The notes beneath the pieces are model-generated. The model did no database searches. It was not told the origin of the DNA and saw only the letters and a list, made by a program, of their open reading frames with translations. Made by a program: the position numbers and the translations under genes. Below are positions 7,010 through 14,578 of a stretch of 47,814 nt of DNA, one piece after another (the stretch's first letter is position 1; each line of letters starts with the position of its first letter). The stretch covers positions 1 through 47,814 of the forward strand of contig JAEELT010000041.1 in NCBI GenBank assembly GCA_016282855.1, written 5' to 3'. This stretch comes from Clostridiaceae bacterium. GTDB lineage: Bacteria; Bacillota; Clostridia; Oscillospirales; Acutalibacteraceae.

Positions 7010-9141
7010 TTAAGATCCTCTCCGAGATTTGTAGTATAGCGCCACTCTATGTTATCACCGTCACTCAGCGTATATTCGCCGCAGCCCACATCGCCGAAAT
7101 CGCCGTTCACGCTGAACATCCAGCCCGACAAATCGCCGTAACTGAACTCGCGCAGGAAGTTTATTCCCGCAATGTAGGCGCCCGAATGGTCAGTAAGAGT
7201 TCTGGTGGAGTCTTCAATCTGAATATTGTATTGCTTTGCCGCCGATATAAGGCAGTCATAAGCGGTTGAGCCGGCAGGCAGTATGAATTCCGTGCTTTCG
7301 AGTATGATTCCGTCAGCCGGGGTTATATCCTCGCTGCCTCTGCCCGCTACGGTTTTGCAGTCTATGCTCATGGTGACGGCAATGGTGTCCTCACCCGGAG
7401 CAGTGCCCTGCGCGGAGTAATATTCGTCCGGTCTCTGTATGTCGCTTATCATGATTCCGGCCGTGATAAGCGCTGCAGCCACTGCGAGAGCAATGAAATT
7501 GACCGGCTTTCTCTTTTTCTTAATTATAAGTACGGCGCAGATAATCGCGGCGGCCGACCACACGGCAATAACCGCAATCTGCTTTAAAGGAAGGGGGCTG
7601 CTTTCGTCCTCCGGCTCATCGGAAGGAGTCGGCTCAGGCCCTTCAAAATATGATTCATCACCGGCCGGGGTCTGTGTTTCGGCCGGGGTCTGTGTTTCTG
7701 TTTCGTCTTCCTGTCCTGAAGAATACTCAACGGTAAAGGTTTCAAATGATGCGGTTTCGGTTATATCGCCCGGTGCCTGAGCGGATGTCTCCGCCAATGA
7801 AGAAACGGCTGACTGATTTGCGGCGGCAGAAGAATGAGCTTTTGTGTTTGCGGGTTCGGTTACAGGGGGAGCGGCTGTTGTCGCTGCCGGTTCGGGAGCT
7901 GCCGCTGTTTTTCCTCTGCCCCCGGTTGTGGTTTCGCGCCTTGACCTGACGGTTACGTTTTCAGGCCTTGTTACGGTAGGCGATGCGGTGGTGCCGGTGC
8001 TTTCGGGCGCAGTGGTTTTGCCGCCCGTGCGCCCGGACTTTCTTGTTGTTTCCGGTGTTACGGGTGCGGGTGATGAGGTGCCGGAGGGTTTAGAGGTTGA
8101 TGCGGGCTTAGCGGTTGACGAAGGCTTCGATGAGGTCTGCGCAGGGGAAATGTCGGTTTTTACTCCGGAGTTCAGGTCATAAAGCCTGCCTTTGCCCTTA
8201 TCAAGGCGGTAAATCGAAATAAGTGAGTAAAGCACCTGTGAAGTCGCGGATATATTGTACTGCCCGTCCTTTGTGTGGGAGTAGCCGAAGTCTGTAGCTT
8301 TGAAATCCATCATGGAATCAACAGGCGACCTTCCTCCCTTTATGAATCGCGCATCGGTCAGGGGGTTTATGCCAAGGGATGTGAGCGCCACAATGACCTG
8401 GGCTGCGCTCTCGGGATTTTTCGCGCTGTAATAGCTTGAAAAACCTCCGTCGCTGAGCTGCCTTGAAGAGAGGAGCGATATTGCTCTGTCAACAGCTTCT
8501 CTGACGGCTGAGTTTCTTGCGTAATACGGGGCAAGGCACTGCACCGCCATAGCTGTGATATCAACATCGGATGTGCCCGTATCCGTGTTGAGCGCCCAGC
8601 CTCCGTCGTCAAACTGTACGGACAGGAGGTAGTTTATTATATCATCCGCCTTATATTTTGACGAGGTGTAGCCGTTTGAAATAAGGTGAAGCCCGAAAAT
8701 ATAGCTCATAATCCCGAGCTTGCCTATTTCATTGTTGACCGTTGTCTTTATAAACCCGCTGTTTGTGCCCATTGCAGCAAGGTTCAGAGCATACCGCTCC
8801 TTTGTGGACGCTGACGCAGAGGAGTCATTTTCGGCGTAGCGGTCCAGCGCGCGCGCGTACGAAGAATAATCGTATTTGCTCCCTGCATACTGCACAAGAG
8901 AGAAAATAAACCAGTCTGAGGTGACACCGGCTTTTTCGGTGTATTTGCCGTTTATAAGATCCTGAACCGAGCCGGCGCCCGCCGAGGCACACTCATCCCT
9001 GAAAACAGCGTTTATCGTGCTTTCGATATCCGCCGCAGAAACGGCATTAGCCCGGAAGCTGAAAGCTCCGGGCAATACCGCGGGAATTATTAAGAATAAG
9101 GCTGTCAGGAGGGACAGCACCTCAGCGTATTTTCTCTTCAT
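7006..9141 (-). CDS. Membrane-tethered alpha/alpha-barrel plus DUF4430 protein, intrinsic-factor-like
   Basis: 711 residues. Signal peptide (1 to about 36); alpha/alpha-barrel of the prenyltransferase/squalene-cyclase type (about 37-325) with repeat motifs QFDDGGW (176-182) and LSDGGF, and SDVDITAMAV (191-200). The cyclase DxDD acid is absent (DVDI), so an enzyme is unlikely; transcobalamin and intrinsic factor carry a comparable VDTxAMA helix. A Ser/Thr/Pro linker (330-515) follows, then two membrane segments (520-541, 547-566) around KKKRK, so that both folded domains should face outward. A C-terminal DUF4430 domain (about 586-711, SGWMFSVNG) ends it. Barrel plus DUF4430 is the two-domain plan of animal cobalamin carriers. 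Riboswitch control and ATGA coupling to EcfT suggest a surface corrinoid-binding partner of the transporter. Function is inferred. Confidence 0.75.
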   Translation of the reverse strand: MKRKYAEVLSLLTALFLIIPAVLPGAFSFRANAVSAADIESTINAVFRDECASAGAGSVQDLINGKYTEKAGVTSDWFIFSLVQYAGSKYDYSSYARALDRYAENDSSASASTKERYALNLAAMGTNSGFIKTTVNNEIGKLGIMSYIFGLHLISNGYTSSKYKADDIINYLLSVQFDDGGWALNTDTGTSDVDITAMAVQCLAPYYARNSAVREAVDRAISLLSSRQLSDGGFSSYYSAKNPESAAQVIVALTSLGINPLTDARFIKGGRSPVDSMMDFKATDFGYSHTKDGQYNISATSQVLYSLISIYRLDKGKGRLYDLNSGVKTDISPAQTSSKPSSTAKPASTSKPSGTSSPAPVTPETTRKSGRTGGKTTAPESTGTTASPTVTRPENVTVRSRRETTTGGRGKTAAAPEPAATTAAPPVTEPANTKAHSSAAANQSAVSSLAETSAQAPGDITETASFETFTVEYSSGQEDETETQTPAETQTPAGDESYFEGPEPTPSDEPEDESSPLPLKQIAVIAVWSAAAIICAVLIIKKKRKPVNFIALAVAAALITAGIMISDIQRPDEYYSAQGTAPGEDTIAVTMSIDCKTVAGRGSEDITPADGIILESTEFILPAGSTAYDCLISAAKQYNIQIEDSTRTLTDHSGAYIAGINFLREFSYGDLSGWMFSVNGDFGDVGCGEYTLSDGDNIEWRYTTNLGEDLK

Positions 9142-9162
9142 ATTCCCAAAAGTTTAAAACAG

Positions 9163-9936
9163 TTATCTTGAAAAGATTCCTTTGATAAGGCTGATGATGT
9201 AGTTGATGTAATAGGAAATCACGTTGCCGAGATTGAACTTGGCATTTACAACGCAGGCGGGGGGAGTGATAACCATATCTTTGGGTGCGGAAGCGGAGAT
9301 GAGGCTCTCGCCGGTCTTTGTAACGGTTATTGAGGCCTTGCCCTGAGCGTCGGTCTTAACGCCTGTGCCTTTGCCGTTAAGAAGGATTTCAGCGCCCTCA
9401 ACGGGAACGGCTTTGGCAGTTGAAGTGCCCTGAGCGTCATACTCAAATGTGACTGTGCTGAGAGTGAGCTCTATTTCGGAGTAAGCGTCAACATCGGCAG
9501 TTTTCTTGTCGAAATAGACATACTGATCTTTCCACTCTTTGAGGTCGGAATAAACAAAAGCGTAAACGCTGTCATCGGCCTTTACGGTGTCGGTGAGCGA
9601 CCAGGCGGCTTTGTCATTTACATAATAGCCGTAGCTTCCGCCGTTTTCAACGCCCCAAAGCTTCTGGAGGCTGAGACCCCACTGGGTTTCGCCGGCTTTA
9701 TAGCCTTTTTCGGCTCCGCCGTCATAATACTGCTCATGAGTGCAGTAGAGCACGTCGTTTACGGTGATTGCTTTATCACTGTCGATATCGGTAACCTTAA
9801 CCGTTTTGTTGATGAGCACAAGGCTGCCCGCATTGGCGATTGTTACGGTTACGTTGGTGCTGTCGGCTGCGAATGCCACACAGACAAAGCTGAGCATCAT
9901 AATTGCAGCGAGCAGGATTGAAAGTGTTTTTTTCAT
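9163..9936 (-). CDS. Secreted DUF4430 protein, candidate corrinoid-binding
   Basis: 257 residues with a clear signal peptide (MKKTLSILLAAIMMLSFVCVAFA). The start at 9936 is fixed by AAGGAGA just upstream. Residues about 25-140 form a DUF4430-like domain (ITVNDVLYCTHEQY, then GGSYGYYVNDKAAW and DDSVYAFVYSD), the fold of the transcobalamin C-terminal domain. A second beta domain (about 150-235, VEGAEILLNGKGTGVKTDAQG) resembles CarboxypepD-regulatory/Ig-like modules. The chain ends with a hydrophobic aromatic tail (YYINYIISLIKGIFSR) that may hold it at the membrane. It lies between the HNH-repeat gene and the barrel-DUF4430 gene of the riboswitch operon, consistent with vitamin capture. Ligand unproven. 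Confidence 0.75.
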   Translation of the reverse strand: MKKTLSILLAAIMMLSFVCVAFAADSTNVTVTIANAGSLVLINKTVKVTDIDSDKAITVNDVLYCTHEQYYDGGAEKGYKAGETQWGLSLQKLWGVENGGSYGYYVNDKAAWSLTDTVKADDSVYAFVYSDLKEWKDQYVYFDKKTADVDAYSEIELTLSTVTFEYDAQGTSTAKAVPVEGAEILLNGKGTGVKTDAQGKASITVTKTGESLISASAPKDMVITPPACVVNAKFNLGNVISYYINYIISLIKGIFSR

Positions 9937-9967
9937 AAAATATATCTCCTTTTCTTCGGGTCTGCGG

Positions 9968-10255
9968 TTATTCGGCAGCTCCGTTATTTGATTTTTTTGC
10001 TGTTTTGCGCTGAGTTGCTTTGCGTTTCTGCGCTTTTCGTTTTTCCTGCCTTTTGGCAAGTCTTTCGGGGTCCGCCGGCTTTATACCCGCCGCCTCAAGC
10101 GCGCGCGGCCAGGGGCCCAGGAAAGCTTTGATTGCGGTAACTTCCCTTCCTGTAAAGTCCCTCTGGGCAGGGTACCTTGTTTCGCCGTCGCTTTTGAGCT
10201 CGGCATATTTTCTGTTCAGCAGAGCTATACAGTCGGTTTTGGTATAATCAGTCAT
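9968..10255 (-). CDS. Small basic protein with a homing-endonuclease-associated (HNH_repeat-like) motif
   Basis: 95 residues. The start at 10255 is preceded by GAGGTG; a longer frame would begin in the leader hairpin. The segment YPAQRDFTGREVTAIKAFLG-PWPRALEAAGIKP resembles the short helical repeat found beside HNH/homing endonucleases and in some DNA-binding proteins. The C-terminal third is Lys/Arg/Gln-rich (KRQEKRKAQKRKATQRK) and probably binds nucleic acid. No nuclease motif is present. It is the first gene after the cobalamin riboswitch, so its level should follow B12. What it does with a vitamin transporter is unclear; a regulator is one possibility. Confidence 0.65.
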   Translation of the reverse strand: MTDYTKTDCIALLNRKYAELKSDGETRYPAQRDFTGREVTAIKAFLGPWPRALEAAGIKPADPERLAKRQEKRKAQKRKATQRKTAKKSNNGAAE

Positions 10256-10273
10256 ATTCACCTCAAAATAAAG

Positions 10274-10301
10274 GCGCCTGCCCGGATTGCCGGACAAGCG
10301 C
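10274..10301 (-). promoter_or_regulatory. Strong leader hairpin between riboswitch and first gene (expression platform candidate)
   Basis: On the minus strand, 12 bp (two G-U pairs) with loop CAAT, followed by CTTTATTTT and then by the GAGGTG ribosome site. It could work as a weak terminator or by masking translation initiation. A second leader stem (GAAAAGTGC with GCACTTTTC, plus 10321-10361) lies upstream. Confidence 0.55.
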
Positions 10302-10391
10302 AACTGTTAAATGCCTTCACGAAAAGTGCACACGCAAAAACATAAAACGGCTGCACTTTTCATCCCCAAAAATGCTGCGGCAATATGCCGC

Positions 10392-10515
10392 ACCAAACAA
10401 ATGCACTGCGGGTATTCCGACTTAACGGCTCAAGGCCGATTACGGTAATGGAAGTTGCGACGGATTTTCACCGAACTTGCCCCTTATTTCTTAAAGAAAG
10501 CAGTACACTTCTGAA
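10392..10515 (-). ncRNA. Cobalamin riboswitch
   Basis: The minus strand shows the hallmarks of the B12 element: GGTGAAAATCCGTCGC (about 10473-10458), CCATTACCGTAATC for the usual CCACTGTAA segment, and the 3' B12-box-like AAGTCGGAATACCCGCA (about 10423-10407). The element starts about 10-15 bases after the predicted transcription start and precedes the HNH-repeat/DUF4430/ECF operon. By family knowledge it lowers expression when adenosyl- or other cobalamins bind. Exact ends are approximate. Confidence 0.93.
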
Positions 10516-10526
10516 TTGTCATCCTA

Positions 10527-10555
10527 TATATACCACAAAACCCGGTCTGTGTCAA
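10527..10555 (-). promoter_or_regulatory. Promoter of the cobalamin operon
   Basis: On the minus strand, TTGACA (10555-10550), a 17-bp spacer and TATATA (10532-10527). The consensus -35 and exact spacing suggest a strong constitutive promoter, leaving control to the riboswitch. Confidence 0.85.
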
Positions 10556-10576
10556 TAGTGAAAAGCTCCTGCAATT

Positions 10577-10608
10577 AAAAGGAACTCCCCGCCGGGGAGT
10601 CCCTTTTT
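10577..10608 (-). terminator. Terminator of the beta-propeller lipoprotein gene
   Basis: On the minus strand, GGGACTCCCC pairs with GGGGAGTTCC around GGC, followed by TTTT. It lies just past the lipoprotein stop and insulates the cobalamin promoter. Confidence 0.8.
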
Positions 10609-10642
10609 ACAATTGACTTTATATTATTAATCTTTCATATAA

Positions 10643-12736
10643 TTACGCTTTCTCACTTGTGAGTTCGTATTTTCTGATAAACGCCACATGTGCGGAGCCG
10701 TCGCTCTTTGCGTCAACATCGGCAAAGTCGCCGCCTTTTGAGTTTGTGTTTCCGCAGGCAAAGACGGTGCCGTCGCCGACATAACATATGCTTCCCGCGG
10801 TGTCTGTGCCTTCTCCGCCGAATGACCTCATCTTGACAGGCTTGCCGCCTGAGGTTTCAATTATGCCAAAGTAGCAGTCGTAGTCTCCCTTGCTCGGGAA
10901 TACAAAATCACGGGTGGTGGAGTTTGTCTGCGCGATAAAAGCGTAGCCCTCGGGTATGGCTGTAACTCCCTTTATAAAATCGTTGCCCGAGCCCTTTATA
11001 TTCTGGAACCACCTGAATCTTCCGCTGCCGTCAACACGAAGTATAACGCCTTCCTTACCGCCGGCATAGTATTCGTGAGGCCCGTTGAATGAGCCTTTCA
11101 GCCCGCCTGAAAGGATACTGTAGTAACCGCCGACCACGCAGCCGCCGTCATTGGCGGGGGTGATTGAAACAAGCTCTACGGAGCCGTTCTCATAAAAGTC
11201 TTTCATCCATTGCTGTTTTCCTGAGCTGTCAAGCTTTTCGACAACGCTGAAAACTCTGCCGTTTTTCGCTCCATCCATTGTCTCAAAATCGCCTGCTTTT
11301 GCGTTGGTCTGAATTACAGCGTAAATGTCGTCGCCCGAAACACAGATATCATTTACACGGCAATAGGATTTGCGCGGGCAGGAAACAGCCTGAATCCACT
11401 GAATATTATCGGATGAGTCAAACTTTGCGACAAAAGCCTTGCAGTATTCGCCTGGCACGTTTTTGAGGTCGGCGTCGGGAGAATCTGTCTCACCGGCGAC
11501 AACATATCCGCCGTCGGATGTTGCGGCAACCGCGTACAGCAAATCGCCGCCGCTGCCGCCGAATATTCTGAACATTTCTCTCTTGCCTTTATCTGAATAT
11601 CTCGCAATGATGCCCTCTGCGGTGTTTATCGCTTTATATTCGGACTGGGGAGCTATATCGGAAGCGGTGGTGGTGCCTACGGCAACTATGCTTCCGTTCT
11701 TGAGCACCGCGACATCGGCAAAATCGGAAAGAGAATCAGCGCTGTATGTGTCATTCCATTTTTCTTTGCCGTTTTTATTGAATTTTACAATCAGGGGGTT
11801 GCTGTCGCCTTCGGGCATCTGAGTGCCCACGCAAACCACGCCGCCGTCATCTGTTGCGGCGCAGGAGTTGAATGTGGTAAATGAACCCTTGTCTTTGAAT
11901 GTGTTTGTGGCATCGGGCTGAACATCGCTTACCTTGTAACTTTCGGCTGTTACGGCCTCCGTGAAAGACGGTTTCACTGTTTCGCCGCCGACGGGGCTTT
12001 TTATGGAGGTGGGGGGAGTAACGGGATTGCTCCTTGTGGTCGTTGTTCTTGCAGTGGTTGTTCCGGAAGCCGAAGAAGTTGTGCTTCTGCTGCCGGAAGA
12101 GGTTGTGCCTGCGGGGGGGTTATCCGGCTCGGGATTGGTGGTATTGTTGTTTCTGCCGGATCTGCCTGAGGAAGCGCGTGTTGTAGTGGTTGTTGCCGCC
12201 GCAGACGAAGTTTCTATAATCCTGACGTCTCCGTTTTTATCTGTAACCGCCGAAGCGCCGCGGTCCTTTGCCGCCCTTGATACTCTCTCATACTGCTCTC
12301 TTGAAAGGCGGGTGGAGCTTTTCACTCCGGCATCGGACATAATATCGCTTGCTTTTTCGTCCGAAATGTCGCTTGATTCAATGCTGCTGTCTTTTTTGAT
12401 AACTGTTTTGCCGTCGGCGTTTGTTTCAACAGCGTAGCCTTCCTTTTCGGCAAGGGCTACAACTTTTTTAAGCTGGTCCTCGGAAAGCGAGCTGAGGTCG
12501 CCGTCGAAGCCTTCGGCTTCTTCTCCGAGAGCTTCGGAAACTATGGCCGCAAGCTCAACGCCTTCAATCTCAACCGGCTGATATGATTCGTTTTCACCTG
12601 AGTTCCAGCTTTCGTCCGGTGCGAGAGTGGTGGACTCAGTGCTGCTTTCCTTATTGAATGAGCAGGCCGTGAAAACCGACACTATAAGCAAAACGCTCAT
12701 AGCGACTGAAACTATTACGGTTAATCTGTTTTTCAT
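10643..12736 (-). CDS. Secreted lipoprotein with Ser/Thr-rich stalk and beta-propeller-like repeats
   Basis: 697 residues. The start at 12736 is set by GGAGGTAAGGCA-ATG. The signal peptide ends in a lipobox-like FTAC, so it is probably lipid-anchored. Residues about 30-190 are acidic with two related segments of about 40 residues (KKVVALAEKEGYAVETNADGK and YERVSRAAKDRGASAVTDKNGD). A Thr/Ser/Pro-rich stalk (about 195-265) follows. The rest is a repeating beta pattern (ATSDGGYVVAGETDS, ANDGGCVVGGYYS, AVLKNGSIVAVGTT, LDSSGKQQWMKDF) as in predicted beta-propeller surface proteins. Probably binding or scaffold; no catalytic residues seen. Own promoter and terminator; single gene. Confidence 0.75.
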   Translation of the reverse strand: MKNRLTVIVSVAMSVLLIVSVFTACSFNKESSTESTTLAPDESWNSGENESYQPVEIEGVELAAIVSEALGEEAEGFDGDLSSLSEDQLKKVVALAEKEGYAVETNADGKTVIKKDSSIESSDISDEKASDIMSDAGVKSSTRLSREQYERVSRAAKDRGASAVTDKNGDVRIIETSSAAATTTTTRASSGRSGRNNNTTNPEPDNPPAGTTSSGSRSTTSSASGTTTARTTTTRSNPVTPPTSIKSPVGGETVKPSFTEAVTAESYKVSDVQPDATNTFKDKGSFTTFNSCAATDDGGVVCVGTQMPEGDSNPLIVKFNKNGKEKWNDTYSADSLSDFADVAVLKNGSIVAVGTTTASDIAPQSEYKAINTAEGIIARYSDKGKREMFRIFGGSGGDLLYAVAATSDGGYVVAGETDSPDADLKNVPGEYCKAFVAKFDSSDNIQWIQAVSCPRKSYCRVNDICVSGDDIYAVIQTNAKAGDFETMDGAKNGRVFSVVEKLDSSGKQQWMKDFYENGSVELVSITPANDGGCVVGGYYSILSGGLKGSFNGPHEYYAGGKEGVILRVDGSGRFRWFQNIKGSGNDFIKGVTAIPEGYAFIAQTNSTTRDFVFPSKGDYDCYFGIIETSGGKPVKMRSFGGEGTDTAGSICYVGDGTVFACGNTNSKGGDFADVDAKSDGSAHVAFIRKYELTSEKA

Positions 12737-12782
12737 TGCCTTACCTCCGTTTACAGATTTTTCTGTGTTAAGATACATTTTA

Positions 12783-12811
12783 AAAATAGCACAAAAATAC
12801 CTCAAAATCAA
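12783..12811 (-). promoter_or_regulatory. Probable promoter of the beta-propeller lipoprotein gene
   Basis: On the minus strand, TTGATT (12811-12806), a 17-bp spacer and TATTTT (12788-12783), with TGC just upstream of the -10 (extended -10). It faces away from nth; a TATAAT at 12872-12877 on the plus strand is a candidate -10 for nth. Confidence 0.5.
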
Positions 12812-12910
12812 TAAAATAGCCTATTCGAAAAAAAAATTTACATATCGCTTCATTTCTGTTTGCAAATGTTGTATAATCGTAACGAAAAAATACTTCAAGA
12901 GGATTGCATA

Positions 12911-13558
12911 ATGAATAAAAAAGAAAAGGCGCTTTTTGCCGTAAATGCTCTTAAAGAAAAATACCCCGGCGCTCTCTGCAGCCTTGACGCCGGTAATCCG
13001 CTGGAGCTGTTGATAGCGACCCGCCTCTCCGCTCAGTGCACCGACGCCAGGGTGAACCTGGTAACGCCCGCTCTGTTTGAAAAGTACAGAAATGCCGATG
13101 ATTTTGCCCGGGCGGATGTCGCTGATGTTGAAAAGCTGGTTCACTCCTGCGGGTTTTACAGAGCTAAGGCGAGAGATATAGTGGAAATGTGCAGAATTAT
13201 CAGAGACGAGCACGGCGGCAAGGTGCCCGACACCATGGAGAAGCTCACCGCTCTTCCCGGGGTAGGCAGAAAAACGGCTAACCTTATTATGGGCGATGTC
13301 TATCACGAACCCGGAGCGGTAGTTACAGACACACATGTGATAAGGATAACCAATCTGCTCGGGCTTGTGAATACGAAAGACCCTGCCAAAGTTGAGTCGG
13401 CGCTCAGGGCCATTCTTCCCCCGGATGAGAGCAACGATTTCTGCCACAGGTGTGTGCTTCACGGCAGGGAAACTTGCGTTTCCGGGCGGCCGAAATGCGA
13501 AAACTGCGTGCTTAATTCCGTCTGTTCACATCGGGTGAAAACATCGGAAAAGCAGTGA
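12911..13558 (+). CDS. nth: Endonuclease III
   Basis: 215 residues, normal family length. A bifunctional DNA glycosylase/AP lyase that removes oxidised pyrimidines. Helix-hairpin-helix LPGVGRKTAN carries the catalytic Lys121; the partner Asp140 is in VVTDTHV. The 4Fe-4S cluster has the expected C-x6-C-x2-C-x5-C spacing at the C terminus (CVSGRPKCENCVLNSVC). The start at 12911 follows AGAGGA; a TATAAT lies about 35 bases upstream. It is next to an OGG1 homologue, making a small base-excision-repair pair with a DnaA-box-rich gap between. Confidence 0.95.
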   Translation: MNKKEKALFAVNALKEKYPGALCSLDAGNPLELLIATRLSAQCTDARVNLVTPALFEKYRNADDFARADVADVEKLVHSCGFYRAKARDIVEMCRIIRDEHGGKVPDTMEKLTALPGVGRKTANLIMGDVYHEPGAVVTDTHVIRITNLLGLVNTKDPAKVESALRAILPPDESNDFCHRCVLHGRETCVSGRPKCENCVLNSVCSHRVKTSEKQ

Positions 13559-13668
13559 AAAAAAGTGAATAACTGTGTGAATAAAGTGAACAAATTGGCT
13601 TAAAACCCTTGATTTTTACGGATTTTCGGCGTGAAAAACCGAAGTTATTCACAAAATGAGGCAAAAAT
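13559..13668. promoter_or_regulatory. DnaA-box-like cluster between nth and ogg
   Basis: Two matches to TTATNCACA face each other: 13645-13653 on the plus strand and 13576-13584 on the minus strand. Two near matches (AGTGAATAA at 13564-13572, AGTGAACAA at 13585-13593) flank the left one. Their inverted arrangement also forms GTGAATAAC...GTTATTCAC. Confidence 0.5.
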
Positions 13669-14487
13669 ATGAACGAAAAGAAATTCTATGTATTGCACAA
13701 AAATGCCCTGAATATTTCTCTTTCTTTTGACTGCGGGCAGGCTTTCCGCTGGGAAAAAACGGATGACGGTACCCTGCACGGGGTGGCCTTCGGAAGAGCG
13801 CTTACCGTGAAGGAGGACGGGGACACCGCGGTATTCTATGATACCGATGAAAAAGAATTCAATGAAATCTGGCGCCCCTATCTTGACCTTGACCGTGACT
13901 ATGAAGCGCTCTACGCAGAATTTGCCGCGGATAAATACCTCAGGCAGGCGGTCGAGGCCTACCCGGGCATCAGAATTCTGCGTCAGGAGCCGTGGGAAAC
14001 GCTCTGCTCCTTCATTATATCGCAAAATAACAACATACCCCGCATAAAGGGGATTATTTCCCGTATGTGCGAAGCCCTCGGCGATGATCTGGGAAACGGT
14101 GATTTCACCTTCCCCGGTCCCGACAGAGTGCTGGAAGCCGGAGCCGACGGGCTCGCTCCTCTGCGCGCGGGATTCAGGGTGAAATACATCCTTGACGCCG
14201 CCGAAAAGGTTGCGGGGGGAGAGGTTGATTTCGGTCTGATTGAGAAATCCGATATTGAAACCGGGGCGCAGGAGCTGAAAAAAATCAAGGGAGTCGGTGA
14301 CAAGGTCGCCGCCTGCGCTTTGCTTTACGGCTTCGGAAAAGCGGACGCGCTGCCCGTTGATACCTGGGTTAAAAAGATACTCGCGGAAACCTACCCCGAC
14401 GGTCTTCCGGAGTGCACGTGGGGAGTGCGTGGCATAGCTCAGCAGTATCTTTTCCACTTCAGGAGAAACGCCGGCACCGATTTATAA
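13669..14487 (+). CDS. ogg: 8-oxoguanine DNA glycosylase, OGG1 type
   Basis: 272 residues. The N-terminal beta domain (about 1-105, CGQAFRWEKTDDGTLHGVAFGRAL) is the OGG_N fold; the helical HhH-GPD domain follows. Catalytic Lys212 sits in GVGDKVAACALLYGFG and Asp231 in PVDTWV. The 19-residue spacing equals that of human OGG1 (K249, D268), which separates it from AlkA-type glycosylases. EPWETLCSFIISQNNNIPRIK is also typical. It should excise 8-oxoG opposite C. Many bacteria use MutM instead; Clostridia often carry this eukaryote-like form. The start at 13669 follows a modest GAGGC. Ends at a bidirectional terminator. Confidence 0.92.
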   Translation: MNEKKFYVLHKNALNISLSFDCGQAFRWEKTDDGTLHGVAFGRALTVKEDGDTAVFYDTDEKEFNEIWRPYLDLDRDYEALYAEFAADKYLRQAVEAYPGIRILRQEPWETLCSFIISQNNNIPRIKGIISRMCEALGDDLGNGDFTFPGPDRVLEAGADGLAPLRAGFRVKYILDAAEKVAGGEVDFGLIEKSDIETGAQELKKIKGVGDKVAACALLYGFGKADALPVDTWVKKILAETYPDGLPECTWGVRGIAQQYLFHFRRNAGTDL

Positions 14488-14518
14488 CAGTATGATTGCG
14501 TAAAAACAGATTCATATA

Positions 14519-14557
14519 AAAAGTGAGGACTGCAGAGTGTGCAGTCCTCACTTTTTT
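14519..14557. terminator. Bidirectional terminator
   Basis: A perfect 14-bp stem (14521-14534 with 14540-14553), loop GAGTG, with A and T runs on either side. It serves ogg and the convergent MFS gene. Confidence 0.9.
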
Positions 14558-14578
14558 ATTTGCAGATATTATTTTTAA

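Noticed and set aside
7006-9141. Terpene or squalene cyclase
   Set aside because: The barrel lacks the DxDD acid (DVDI instead), is exported, and sits in a B12-regulated transporter operon.
12821-13462. Long antisense frame over nth
   Set aside because: nth is complete with its Fe-S and catalytic motifs; the opposite frame has none.
13645-14457. Long antisense frame over the OGG1 homologue
   Set aside because: No ribosome site or domain; the plus-strand protein is convincing.
13669-14487. AlkA-type 3-methyladenine glycosylase
   Set aside because: The N-terminal domain and the Lys-Asp pair with 19-residue spacing match OGG1; AlkA lacks the Lys.
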